Below, piece by piece: positions 13,463 through 24,305 of a stretch of 64,000 nucleotides of DNA. Source of the DNA: Malus domestica (Eukaryota; Streptophyta; Magnoliopsida; Rosales; Rosaceae). The position numbers and the translations under genes were made by a program. The notes under the pieces were generated by a model that worked only from the letters and a program-made list of their open reading frames with translations, was not told where the DNA came from and did not search any database. Positions within the stretch are counted from its first letter, which is position 1; each line of letters begins with the position of its first letter. The stretch spans positions 12,536,501 through 12,600,500 of the forward strand of contig NC_091669.1 of NCBI RefSeq assembly GCF_042453785.1, in the 5' to 3' direction.

Positions 13463-14453
13463 TCATCCGCTTGCGTTGTCGCTTAAAAGCCTTTGGACGA
13501 ACACTTTCTTGAGTTCCGGTTTGATTGCCCTGAACACTCCCACATTTTTTGGTTTATCCAAAATAAGAGACAATGCATCAATTTGATCCATAGGAGAGAG
13601 ACCCATTGCTTCAAGTTCATTAGCTATGTCAGTATGATCTGCAGTACCTTGAACTAAAGCTTCAGTTACCATTTGCATCCTCTTCCCACTTTCAACATAA
13701 AAATCTTTCAGTCCACTGATAATTGCCTCGGTTCCATCATTTGAACTTCCCACAGCTCTTTTCCTCTTTCTTTGGCTATTTTCAGATGGGGTGCTTTGTT
13801 GGCTTTGTTGGTTCATTGAAGAAACAAAATTTTCACCTCCAATATCACTTTCACCAACATGATCATGACTTTGTTCCTCCATCATTTGAGCAGGGGTTTC
13901 GGCTACATTACCCGTAGCCCGATCTTTTCCAAATATATATGCAAATCTATCAAACAGTGGAAAAGGTTTGCTTCTCCATCCATCGGCTTCTTTATTTCTC
14001 TAAGATTATATCAACATAGCAAAACTAAAATTTAGCATGCGTAACAAATATAGCAGCAAGAATATAACTAATGCATAAATAAAATAGGATATGAACCTGC
14101 ACATAAGTTTGCCATGCGTCATCACTGTCAACTTCAACGCACTTTTTGACATCATTCCATGCAAATCCACTTGTGTTTATCATGTCAACGACCATACTAT
14201 ATGTTTTTTTCCATTTCTTCAACTTGGATTCAATATGTGGATTTGCCTTTATATTTGAATGAGGACATAAAACATTGACAGCTTTTGCTATTTCAACCAA
14301 AGTACCTTGTTTGAAAGCACCGGTGTCACACCGTTGCTTCCGAGCAACAAAATCCTCAAGAACTCCTAGTAATACTTCTTCCTCAAATGCTTCCCATTTA
14401 CGCCTTCTTCCTTTTGGCTCTTGAGTAGCATTCAAAAAATTTTCGTTATCCAT
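13463..14453 (-). CDS. Myb/SANT-like DNA-binding protein of the PIF/Harbinger element (297 aa)
   Basis: Two exons, 14453-14097 and 13999-13463. The intron has a GT donor after GTGCAG and an AG acceptor before AGAAATAAAG. The total of 894 nt reads through to the stop. Residues about 15-115 form the Myb/SANT-like domain (RRRKWEAFEEEVLLGVLEDF, later KLKKWKKTY and the ending of exon 1 DDAWQTYVQ), with the regularly spaced tryptophans of that fold. Exon 2 starts RNKEADGWRSKPFPLFDRFA, continues through a Ser/Gln-rich linker with the basic patch RKRKRA, and ends in a helical C-terminal part. In PIF/Harbinger elements this second protein binds the subterminal repeats and helps recruit the transposase to the nucleus. 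It sits 202 bp downstream of the transposase stop on the same strand. Confidence 0.88.
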
Positions 14454-14496
14454 ACCTAAACAAAAAATATTTTAATGAAGGAAAATACCATACAAA

Positions 14497-14592
14497 TAAT
14501 CAATTTGCATAATATCCAATCAACTTGCATAATATCCAATCAACTTGCATAACATCCAATTAATTTGCATACCATCCAATCATTGTGCTAAT
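14497..14592. repeat. ~24-bp tandem repeat between the two transposon genes
   Basis: Four to five degenerate units of the form TTGCATAATATCCAATCAAC lie between the transposase stop and the Myb-like start. They are probably in the promoter or leader of the Myb-like gene. Confidence 0.75.
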
Positions 14593-14654
14593 ATCTAACA
14601 AATGCATGATAAAAAAGGAATACTAAAATAAAATGTTATCATTAACACATATAG

Positions 14655-16036
14655 CTAGTTCGGTTGCTGGTTCCTAATTGCTCTCCACTCATTATACATT
14701 TCCTGAGCCATATCATTCCTCATTGCAGTCCACTGGTCCGATGTTTGAACACTACCAACATATTCACCTTCTTCTGTATTTTGTCTATCTTCTATTATTG
14801 GCAAATTCTCCATTGGATCTACAGACATCTCTTGCCTAATAAGATTGTGTAGTAGGCAACAAGCGGTAATTATTTGACCTTGTGTCCTTATCGGATAGAA
14901 AGATGGACTCCTTAGTATCGACCACCTTCCTTTTAGCAGGCCAAAACAGCGTTCAATTACATTCCTTGCCTTAGAATGCTTCATGTTAAAATATTCTTCC
15001 TTATTAGAAGGTGTTCGTCCCTCCCATTCAGATAAATGATAAGGTATTCCTCTATAGGGTGCAAGGAATCCTTCACCATTTGTATAACCACCATCTACAA
15101 GGTAATAACAACCTAATGAAAAAAAAAATAGACCTTATTAGTGTTTTGTAGTTGACAAACAGAACTAAACCTAACTTACAAAGTTGAGACTAAGTAATAG
15201 TCTTACCCGCTGGTACCTTAAAACCATTAGGCCTACTAATTGCATCATGTAGCACTCTAGAGTCTGATGCAGAACCCTCCCACCCCGGAAACACATATAT
15301 GAACTGCATATCTCCTGAACACACACCTAACACATTAGTTGCGACTCGACCCTTTCTTGTTCGGTATCTTGGTTTGTCAATTTCAGGTACATGCACATCA
15401 ATGTGTGTTCCATCCAATGCTCCCAAGCAATTCTTAAAAATAAAAAATAAAAAAGTTTTTGTTAATTTATACAAAGGGAATGAAGAGTTAAAGCTTAGGG
15501 AAAATGAAAAAAAATTCTCATCATACCTTAAAACATCGCCACCTAGGATCTGTAGAATCAATAGGCACAGGCTGGGGGACTTTTAGTAGGATACCTTGTA
15601 ATCGCAAAATTCCTTGCAATACGCTATTGAAATACCTACTTATAGTCTCTCCCGACCTATAAAATCTACCGCCAACACTACGATTCTTAGTATGATGTGC
15701 TAATATTTGTAAAGTCATACACACCTGTTCCTCTACAGACACCAAACCATCAGTTTTTACCCTCCCATCTTGACGAAGTAAGTCGCATAATATGCCAAAA
15801 GTCCTTCTATCCATTCTCAATTCGTTGACACATTCAGTATCAGTATTCCCTATTATACCATTCAGATAACACAAACTAATCTCTCGTCTAATAAGTGAAC
15901 GGTTAGTCAATGTGGGTCGTTCAACATGTCTCTGTTTGCCACGTAGCATCATCACCACAAGAATCGTACAAATACAAATTGTCTCCAAATAAGACATCTC
16001 TAACAATAAGATCAATAAAAGCTTCCTTCGATCCAT
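14655..16036 (-). CDS. PIF/Harbinger DDE transposase (HARBI1/ALP1-like nuclease, 397 aa)
   Basis: Three exons: 16036-15527, 15432-15207 and 15112-14655 (510+226+458 nt), all GT-AG with consistent phase. The N-terminal part has the [16 protein letters not shown] and [20 protein letters not shown] motifs found upstream of the catalytic core in plant PIF transposases. The catalytic acids are D177 ([10 protein letters not shown]), D227 (GSASDSRVL) and E299 ([14 protein letters not shown]), with VDGGY at about 251-255 before the third. The reaction is DDE cut-and-paste transposition at TTA/TAA targets, which matches the flanking duplication. The start is the first ATG giving a family-like N terminus; upstream in-frame ATGs fall inside the 55-bp repeats. 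No stop or frameshift is seen. HARBI1-type host-domesticated proteins are an alternative, ruled out by the flanking TIRs. Confidence 0.92.
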
Positions 16037-16080
16037 ATCTATCCAAACAAAACAAAAAACAAAAAACAAATTAACTAGAT

Positions 16081-16256
16081 CATTAACCCGAGGCAACAAA
16101 TATACAGGTGGCGTTGAAAAAAAAAAAGTTTTCATTAACCCGAGGCAACAAATATACAGGTGGAGTTGAAAAAAAAAAAAGTTTTCATTAACCCGAGGCA
16201 ACAAATATACAGGTGGCGTTGAAAAAAAAAAGTTTTCATTAACCCGAGGCATCATA
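16081..16256. repeat. ~55-bp tandem repeat upstream of the transposase
   Basis: Three full units plus a partial one, each with ATTAACCCGAGGCAACAAAT, then ATACAGGTGG.GTTGAA and a short A run. The array starts about 45 bp upstream of the transposase ATG and so lies in its leader or promoter. Unit copies differ mainly in A-run length. Confidence 0.85.
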
Positions 16257-16365
16257 TTCAAAATGTTCTACTCTTATACATCTATAAACATGTGTCTAAG
16301 AACACTAGTATGAGGATTGCTATCATTGCTAGGCATTGCATGTGAAAAGGGAAATTAAAGGACAC

Positions 16366-16414
16366 CTGTAATGCAGTAGCCTTAGCCTTAGCCTTCCGTT
16401 TATGCTCCTCTTCT
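16366..16414 (-). other. Candidate small exon (Lys-rich) upstream of the transposase
   Basis: On the minus strand, TTGCAG precedes and GTGTCC follows a 49-bp open stretch reading EEEHKRKAKAKATALQ. It could be an untranslated or alternative 5' exon of the transposon, or a captured host exon. The origin is not recognised. Confidence 0.3.
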
Positions 16415-16499
16415 CTGCAACCAACAACCACAAAAAATTGCAATTCAGCATCAACCCCACACAATACAAAACATTCACATTGTAATATCATGGTTATAA

Positions 16500-17972
16500 A
16501 CCAAGTACACACACACACTGCATACATACATACACACACTGCATACATACATACACACACTGCATACAGTGCATACACACACTACATACACTACACACAC
16601 ACACTGCATACACTACACACACACCCTGCAAGTACACACACACTGCATACACCCTGCATACATACACACTGCAAACACACTACACACACACACTGCATAC
16701 ATACACACTGCAAACACTACACATATACACACACTACATACACTACACACACACACTGCATACATACACACTGCATACACCCTGCACACACACACTGCAA
16801 ACACACTACACACACACACTGCATACATACACACTGCAAACATACACTACACACACACCCTGCAAGTACACACACACTGCATACACCCTGCACACACACA
16901 CTGCAAACACACAACACACACACTGCATACATACACACTGTAAACATACACTACACACACACCCTGCAAGTACACACACACTGCATACACCCTGCACACA
17001 CACACTGCAAACACACTACACACACACACTGCATACATACACACTGCAAACACTACACATATACACACACTACATACACTACACACATTACATACACTAC
17101 ACACACACACTGCATACATACACACTGCATACACCCTGCACACACACACTGCAAACACACTACACACACACACTGCATACATACACACTGCAAACATACA
17201 CTGCAAACACACTACACACACACACTGCATATATACACACTGCAAACATACACTACACACACACCCTGCAAGTACACACACACTGCATACACCCTGCACA
17301 CACACACTGCAAACACACTACACACACACACTGCATACATACATACTGCAAACACTACACATATACACACACTACATACACTACACACATTACATACACT
17401 ACACACACACACTGCATACATACACACTGCATACACCCTGCACACACACACTGCAAACACACTACACACACACACTGCATACATACACACTGCAAACATA
17501 CACTGCAAACACACTACACACACACACTGCATACATACACACTGCAAACATACACTACACACACACCCTGCAAGTACACACACACTGCATACACCCTGCA
17601 CACACACACTGCAAACACACTACACACACACTGCATACATACACACTGCAAACACTACACATATACACACACTACATACACTACACACACTACATACACT
17701 ACACACACACACTGCATACATACACACTGCATACACCCTGCACACACACACTGCAAACACACTACACACACACACTGCATACATACACACTGCAAACACA
17801 GTACATACATACACACACTACATACACTACACACACACACTACATACACTACACACACACACTGCATACATACACACTGGCAGTGTAACAACTTCTCAGG
17901 ACCATGACAAAATAAAATGATATAACTACACTACACACACACACTGCATACATACACAGTGCATACATACAC
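16500..17972. repeat. 1.45-kb TGCATACA/CACACA minisatellite with ~302-bp higher-order units
   Basis: Nearly all of this stretch is built from short words (CACTGCATACATACACAC, ACTACACACACAC, ACCCTGCAAGTACACAC, CACTGCAAACAC). A higher-order unit of about 302 bp is visible: the marker CACACCCTGCAAGTACAC recurs at about 16.95, 17.26 and 17.56 kb with near-identical sequence between. The array is interrupted by unique sequence at about 17880-17930 and then resumes briefly. It lies wholly inside the PIF/Harbinger element. The long ORFs it yields on both strands are by-products of its composition. Confidence 0.95.
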
Positions 17973-18114
17973 TCTAGTAAATTTGTTTATGCATAACGCA
18001 TAGCAAAATGATATAACTACACTTCATCACAAAAAATCAGATAAGCTTCGAACTGCATCAGCAAGCAGATTGATTGAAAACTAAAATCAAATTCATTGAA
18101 GGCCCGTGAATTAC

Positions 18115-18180
18115 CTGTTCAAAGAGTCCTTTCGGCAAAAATGTAATGAAGTTGTACTTTGTAGTCGATATAGAATTCCC
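18115..18180 (-). pseudogene. Captured exon of a P4-type ATPase (ALA3-like phospholipid flippase)
   Basis: A 66-bp stretch on the minus strand lies between a good acceptor (TTCCAG) and donor (GTAATTC). It encodes 22 residues including [18 protein letters not shown], with GNSI before. This is the conserved N-terminal exon of plant P4-ATPases, just ahead of the first membrane segment, and is closest to ALA3 in my recall. No other flippase exon is seen nearby, so it is a fragment, not a gene. It lies inside the transposon's TIRs, so it was probably captured by the element (transduplication). Confidence 0.75.
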
Positions 18181-18744
18181 CTGGAACAATTGAACGCATA
18201 ATAATTAAAACCGAATACAAACAAAATGAAGTAAGATTTAAAGTGGCAGATAATAGAACATAGATTACATATCCTACACGTTTATACTAATAAACTTGTT
18301 GATGGCACATGGTGGAGGTAAAACAAAATCCTGAAAACATCCACTGTGCTAGAAACATATTCTAGATTCTGAGAAGGCCATATCCTAATATTCTGTTCTA
18401 CGATCCAGATGAAAGAAAGGCAGGGCACTCAAGAACTAAAGAGAAATTATTCATTATTTAAGTTGGGTTAGTTCTAAACATTGAAAGGCAGCCAATATTT
18501 GAAGAACCTAATAACTTGTACCAATTTATATATACAAAATCGGGGTATATATAAAAATCACTCACAGAATCCAAAGAGTAGTAACATAATTCAATGTAAT
18601 TCCTCTTGCAAAGACACCAACTTTTCGCAACAATGAGATTAAAAACCAAATCAACCAACTATCAAAATCCAATGAGTGGTAAACAAGCTATACATTATGC
18701 AAAATAGGCAATCAAACGGCCAAAAAACAGCCACAAAATCCAAC

Positions 18745-18825
18745 CTTTTTGCACAGCTTGAGACGTTTCCGCCGCAATGCCTCTCCTTGCTTCTGCTCAG
18801 CTTCCCTTCTCCTCTTCTTCTTCCT
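18745..18825 (-). other. Candidate captured exon, Lys/Arg-rich (27 codons)
   Basis: On the minus strand, an 81-bp stretch open in phase 0 (reads RKKKRRREAEQKQGEALRRK, then RLKLCKK) lies between an AG acceptor (TCACAAG) and a GT donor (AAAAAG/GTTGG). It looks like a nuclear-localisation-type basic exon. The family is not recognised. It could be a second captured host exon or the 5' exon of a transposon transcript. Confidence 0.35.
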
Positions 18826-19449
18826 CTTGTGAAACCCAGACACGAAATTGCTTCACAAAATCCAAACAAGCAAAGCATCAAAACCCGAAAAATCAAAAAA
18901 CCCAATTCAGAAAACGCGAAAAGAAACAAAATTTCAGGGCTTAGATTTCATCACTGAGCAAATTTTATGATGGCGGTTTTTACTACCTGAGGATTTGAAA
19001 GAAAAGTTGAAATATGAAAACCCCAAATTCTAATCTTAATTTGACCTAAAAATCAAAACCCTAATTTGTTCAAGTGCAGAGGTCTATCATTGAAAATTTC
19101 TCAAACCCAAAACAACAAAATCAAATGAAGCTGAGTAATACCACGATCTGCAAAACAAATTGACGAAATAAAGCGAAGATGCGAAGTTTACCAGACAAGT
19201 CGGAGCAGATGAGGGCGAGCAGATGCAGATGAGGGAAGGCGCAGAGATCAGAATGAGGAAGATGACGATGAGGGAGCAGGGCAAGGACGACGATGAGGGA
19301 AGACGCAGCGATGAGGACGAGCGACGTAGGTTCTTGGATGAGTGACTCTCTCGCGGCTTTCTCTCAGGGCTTACGAGTCATCCCGAAACTGGGGTTCCTC
19401 GTTAAGAACGCGTAAGGAGGTGAATAATCCGAGCGAGTCCGACCTAAGG

Positions 19450-19538
19450 TCATTAAAACTAATCCTGCTACAAACCAAACAAGGGACTATAGTCTAGTCC
19501 AGTCCAGTCCTCCCTAGTCCTGTCAAACAAACGGCCCC
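19450..19538 (-). repeat. Right terminus and subterminal repeats of the PIF/Harbinger element
   Basis: Read on the minus strand, GGGGCCGTTTGTTTGACAGG is followed by repeated GGACTGGACTGGACTAG and by TTTGGTTTGTAGCAGGATTAG-like sequence. The left side has the counterparts CGTTTGGTGCAGTC and AGCAGGATAAG. Confidence 0.65.
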
Positions 19539-19869
19539 TTAGTGTAATGAATCACAAGCCTACCATTAAGAAAGAAAGACAAAATAAGGCTTGGGGAAAC
19601 GACATGTGACGAAGGTTATCGAAAACTTTCAAGTGAAATATCCTCACTCAAACTAAGTATAAAGCCAAGTGCACATGGAAATAACGACTTTGCTATGAAA
19701 GAGCAAACAAACTACGCCCATTCCTTTATGAGTGGCTTAATCAAGTTACTACTTATACCATATTGAAATAAAGCGTGACCTTTCTCACAATTAGGTGTTG
19801 ATCCTCCTCTTTTGTCCATGCCCCTTTGTTGGTGTGAGCGTTCTCAGAAAAAGGTCACCCCCCCCACAC

Positions 19870-20045
19870 CACCCCCAATCTATTTATTATGAATGATACA
19901 CTAAAATGGTGGGGAAGTGAGTTACATTTCACAATGTGCTAGCAATAATGTGGTTCAAATTCACATTTGATGAAAATCAATCATAAACCTCTCACTTACA
20001 AGTAAAGATGAATAATATCATACCGTAATATTGAGTCGCCGATGA
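19870..20045 (-). repeat. SINE-like dispersed repeat, copy 1
   Basis: The reverse complement reads TTACGGTATGATATTATTC, then ACTTGTAAGTGAGAGGTTTA. The related copy at 25015-25215 has the same order with a B-box-like GGTTTGAATCTCG, and another copy is at 43690-43850 (reverse). The layout suggests a tRNA-derived SINE. The ends are not sharply defined. Confidence 0.45.
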
Positions 20046-20296
20046 GGAGAGAAGGATTTGACCAAGATGGTTTGATTAAAACGTCGTTGTTGGGCCCAGC
20101 AAATGGGCTGGCTATTAGGCCAAATTTGGCTAGCTTGACACTCTTTTGGCTATATTTGGAATTGGTGAGCCTTATTAATTTTTAGTCCGGTCTTTGGTTG
20201 GGGTTGAGTTTTGTTGAAATTAAGTCATTTTCTAGCTCTTTGGCCCTTTAGCCCTTTTCATGGCTTAAGAGCATCTTTAACAGTCTATTTCTTTTA

Positions 20297-23200
20297 GGAG
20301 AGTGTAGTCAGATTATGATTTGATAGTATTTTAATAGACATTAAAATCAAAGTGTAGTCAATTAGGAGTTTGAACGTGGATTTTAAATGATTTTAAAATC
20401 ATAGGGTAGTCAAATTAGGATTTTTGAGGATTTAAAGAATGTATCCAAATTCATGGTTAGTCAATTAAAAGTTTAAAAAGTCCATACAAATCTAGGTGTA
20501 GTAGAAATGTTAAAGATTTGCTAGGATTTTTGTGAATGAAGGATTTTGATGGATTTGAGAGTGGGTGATATAAATACCAAATGCCATCAACACACCAAAC
20601 CATGGAAGATGAACAGTCTTACCATGAGTTCAGAGCATTTCCCAGTAGACTCCCGCGTTTTGCATGTTTTTTGTATTTTTTCTGAATTCATGCTCTTGGC
20701 TTGTTCATCTAGGAAGATGAGTAACAATCGGACCATAATTTGTTTGAATTGGGATTATAGTTGTTTGTTGTTTAGCTTTCGTGCTTTTTCTGAACTGGGA
20801 TTTTCTCATTTGCACTTTTGATTTTCTGAGTTGGGCATTTCCCATTTGCACTTTTCTTTTTCCACGAATAATTGGTGTCCATGTTTTTGAGTTCAAATGT
20901 TTTTTTTTTTGTTTTTTTTTTTTTTTGGCCGTGGTTAAAATGTTTTTATTCCAGGATTTTGCTGCCCATATATGTTCCTATTCAATTTCGTTTGCCATTT
21001 GGTACTCCTTCACATATATTATTATTCATGATTGGATATGTTGTTCTTGAACTTGAAATCATCATTCTTGAATGGATACGATGTTCTGAAGCAGAAGCTA
21101 TCCTTTACAATTATTCAAACTTTTGGATCAATATTCTCAATGACCCATTCTATTTACATATTTCATTGGTTTGTATTTCTATATCAATAGATATATGTTT
21201 ATGTTCCTTTCAGATTGTGAATTAGGAAAAAAGTTTATTTTATGTTGTAGGAGTCAACTAAAATACTAAAAAATCCATGAAGGAAATCTATACAAATCCA
21301 TAAAAATCTATAATAGAAATCCATATAAATCTGTCAAAACCCACACGGAATTGTGAATCTATTAAAATGACACACCCTGATTCAGAATGCCCACTTGGAC
21401 TCTGAATCGAGCTGTGCTGGCAGACACCTGAAAGGTGACGAAGCCATAAAGTGTAATATAATGGAGAATGTGAATAAATTTAAACTTAAAAGTGCATAAA
21501 TATAAGAGTGCGTGTGAGCGGGAATGAACTCATTTCACACGTGATGTCAAAGTATACGTAAAGTACAGTAAAGTGGATTGAGAATCATACCATGGAAGGT
21601 AATTTACAATACCAAGATTTGCCACGAATCCTCATCGATAAGAAAGCTCAACTATTAAAACCTGGAGGTGCAAAAAAAAGGGTGAATGGGCCTGAAAATA
21701 AAGTTTTATAAAAAACTTTTTGAAAACATTATAACCCATCGTCGTAAAACAAGTATAGTTTACAAAATATACTTACTACGTATAGTATAAAAATACTTAT
21801 CGTAGCCTGTAAAATCTCAATAGTAATATAAGTAAAATCAGGTGTTCAATCAATCTATACTAGCACAAGTCGGAGTCGTCTAATGCGACCTGCATGACTG
21901 AACTGATGCTCATCAATCTATGCTAGCACACGAGTCGAAGTCGCCTAATGTGACATGTACGACAGGATTGAGTGTAATCATAATATACGCTCTAGTGCTA
22001 CAATCACGTGAAGACTGGCGTTATCCGCGGTCACCTACGAGTCGGAGTTGCCTAATGCAACCTATACGACATGACTGTCACCTACTTGGATCCAAGGCGA
22101 GCGTGCGGTGCGAATGTGAACATACACGTGAAGGATTGGCCTTGGCCCTGGGCGAACACTAACACCAAGATGTAGCAATGATGAGCATAATACATAAATG
22201 TAAGCATGTCATAACAATTCAATAATTCTGATCAACATAATAACCTTACTTGCGTATTCCGTAGGATTAGCATATTTCATAAATTTCGTCATTTCGCTAA
22301 TTCTTATAAACTTTAGTCTAGTCCAGGCGTAAGTAAGAATTCTTTTTCAAATGCATAAATGGAAACTACCAATCATATATATATACTATAAAAAGGAAAA
22401 GACCCACTCACCTGAAGTCCGCGCTACAACTTTCTAGCACGAATATCTAGGTGTCACAAACAATCGTCGCCTAGAACAAATATCAAATCACGTCTCAAAA
22501 TTCTTATCGACAGAAAACGTAACTTACATAAAACACATCCCCAAGGACATTTTAAAATGATTTGTAACCCATTGACCAAAAGCCAACCGTCAGTCAAAGG
22601 TCGACTGTAGGGTCCACAACCCTACGTAACTCAATCCGGAAGATCTGTACCTTGGATTTCCGATCCATAAGTTCTAAGATCCACATTATGCTTCTAAAAC
22701 AACATACTAAAATCTTACCACGATCCAACGGTCGAATCTCCACCAATCACAATTCAAGTGGCGGACAACGTTTTATTTTACGAACTTACAAATCCAATTC
22801 GGGAAGATCCGTATGATGGATTCTCGTTCCGTCAGTTCCTAATATTCATAAATAGTACATATTATCACGTATTAAAGTTTGGTACCGATCCAACAGTTGG
22901 ATCGTCAATTACTATAATGTTCAAGTGGCGGACCAATCCGTCAGTTCCTAATATTCACAAATATTACGTATTATCACGATTAAAGTTTGGTACCGATACA
23001 ACAGTTGAATCGTCGATTATTATAATGTTCCAGTGGCGGACCTTAGCGAAATTATACCCAAACAATGGAATTTCGTTAATCGGATGTCAAATAAGGAATC
23101 GAGGCATCCAAATTAGACTATGAAGGTCAGGTGGGGTCTCAGCCCACGCGCCGTGGTCCAGACTCGTCGAAAAAATCAACTATTTTCAAAAATTACCAAA

Positions 23201-24070
23201 TTTCACAAAAATAAAGATCTCAATGAGTAGAGCAAGTTTTATATCTGTAGCCAAGTCCAATTTGGCCGGGAAAAGCTCCAATTTCACTCAAACCCGTCGA
23301 AAACCCTAGAATGGGTGAGCTTCGATTCTCCTTCCTTGGTGTTCCGACGCCCCTACAATTGGTTGGGTCTTGTTCCTGGGTCCAAGGGGAGTTGATTAAG
23401 GGTGGTGGTGATTGGTGAAACTCGTTGGAATAGTGGAATCGTCGTCGAGCACCTCTGGGTTATCAGGTGAAGTTCTTCGCGATTTTGGACCTAAAACCCT
23501 TCAATCTTGAGTGGAAAAGGTAGAGGGGAGGTTGTGGAGGCGATTGCAAGTGTTGGATGGTGGTGGTACAACGGAAAAAATAGAGGAAACCGTCGGAATT
23601 AAATCGGATCGAAACTGGTTGGGTACGTGGATGGGTCGACGGGAAAAGGGGAGGTCCTTTCTCCTGATTGGTTGTCTCTCCCAATTTTTGATTGGTCACT
23701 TCTCCTTTATCTGATTGGCCTCTTTCCCACAAGGTGGGAGTTTAATTAATTTCTAATCTAAAATTTAATAAGATGACTTCAAATGTCTGTAACTATATTG
23801 TTAAAACCCAGATTCGCAAGCGGCTTTCGCCTATGCACTCGTAGTGACGAGTACTACGAGGATACGCTAGAAGAATAAGTCCTACATCTCTATAACCGAT
23901 GGTCAATGAAAGTCAAAATCTTTACCTCTAGGGGCATTTTTGTAAAATCACTATTTGGAGGGGTTGTCACATAAAATCCTTTCAAATCTCTCACTTAAAA
24001 AAGTTGGATTCAAGTAGAGTACCAAATAGACCTTTAAAATCTTGTGAAATCCAAATTGACTACACCCCCC
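20297..24070. mobile_element. Non-autonomous TIR element with TTA target duplication, split by a solo LTR
   Basis: Left end GGAGAGTGTAGTCAGATTAT; the reverse complement of the right end is GGGGGGTGTAGTCAATTTGG. TTA flanks both sides (20294-20296 and 24071-24073). Subterminal AGTGTAGTCAATTAGGAG-type units recur at about 20302, 20350, 20407 and 20457. Without the nested LTR it is about 1.17 kb. No transposase is visible. The short ORFs at 20546-21225 lack recognisable domains. Its duplication fits PIF/Harbinger, but the superfamily is not proven. Confidence 0.6.
21368..23971. mobile_element. Solo LTR, ~2.6 kb, TSD TAAAA
   Basis: Begins TGACACACCC and ends GGGGTTGTCACA, with TAAAA on both sides (21363-21367 and 23972-23976). 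It shares with the 62637-64000 copy the blocks ATATACGCTCTAGTGCTA, GTCACCTAC.AGTCGGAGT and CACCTACTTGGATC, plus a start with GTGCTGGC...ACGTGAAGGTGAC-like sequence. No gag or pol is seen, so it is a solo LTR left by recombination, an old fossil. The family is LTR retrotransposon, lineage not assigned. Confidence 0.65.
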
Positions 24071-24118
24071 TTACTTTAACAAAAAATGTATATATCAAAA
24101 AAAAGTTTATGATTGCTG

Positions 24119-24305
24119 GTTAAATGACTATCTTAAACTCGTGGAAAAAAAAAATAACTAACTAAATTTAGTTAGGAGAAGAAAGAGACAGTTAAATTAT
24201 TGCAAAACATTAAATGACTATCTTAAACTTGTGAAGAAAAAAAACTAGCTAAATTTAGTAAGGAGAAGAAGGAGACGGTTAAATTATTGCAAAACATTAA
24301 AACTA
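24119..24305. repeat. ~94-bp tandem duplication in the outer MITE
   Basis: TTAAATGACTATCTTAAACT, TAAATTTAGT.AGGAGAAGAA and GTTAAATTATTGCAAAACAT appear twice in the same order with few differences. Confidence 0.8.

Larger units (their letters stand above)
12846..19538 (-). mobile_element. Complete autonomous-looking PIF/Harbinger DNA transposon, 6,693 bp
   Basis: TTA flanks both ends (12843-12845 and 19539-19541). The left end is GGGTGCGTTTGTTGCG; the reverse complement of the right end is GGGGCCGTTTGTTTGA. Next to each end are subterminal GGACTGGACTA-type repeats. On the minus strand it carries an intact three-exon DDE transposase (14655-16036), then an intact two-exon Myb/SANT-like protein (13463-14453). 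These are the two proteins that PIF/Harbinger elements need. It also holds tandem repeats, a large minisatellite and a captured P4-ATPase exon. Both coding units are open, so the element may be, or recently was, mobile. At 6.7 kb it is large for the superfamily, partly because of the 1.45-kb minisatellite. Confidence 0.9.

Noticed and set aside
16490-17920. 476-codon ORF of His/Thr/Tyr repeats and matching Cys/Val ORFs on the other strand
   Set aside because: Pure by-product of the CAC/TGCATA minisatellite; several frames on both strands stay open, with no domain and no splice or promoter context.
18651-18929. 92-codon minus-strand ORF in the transposon
   Set aside because: Wrong frame relative to the splice-framed basic exon at 18745-18825; no domain.
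22758-23123. 121-codon ORF
   Set aside because: Inside the solo LTR; it spans an internal duplication and shows no domain.
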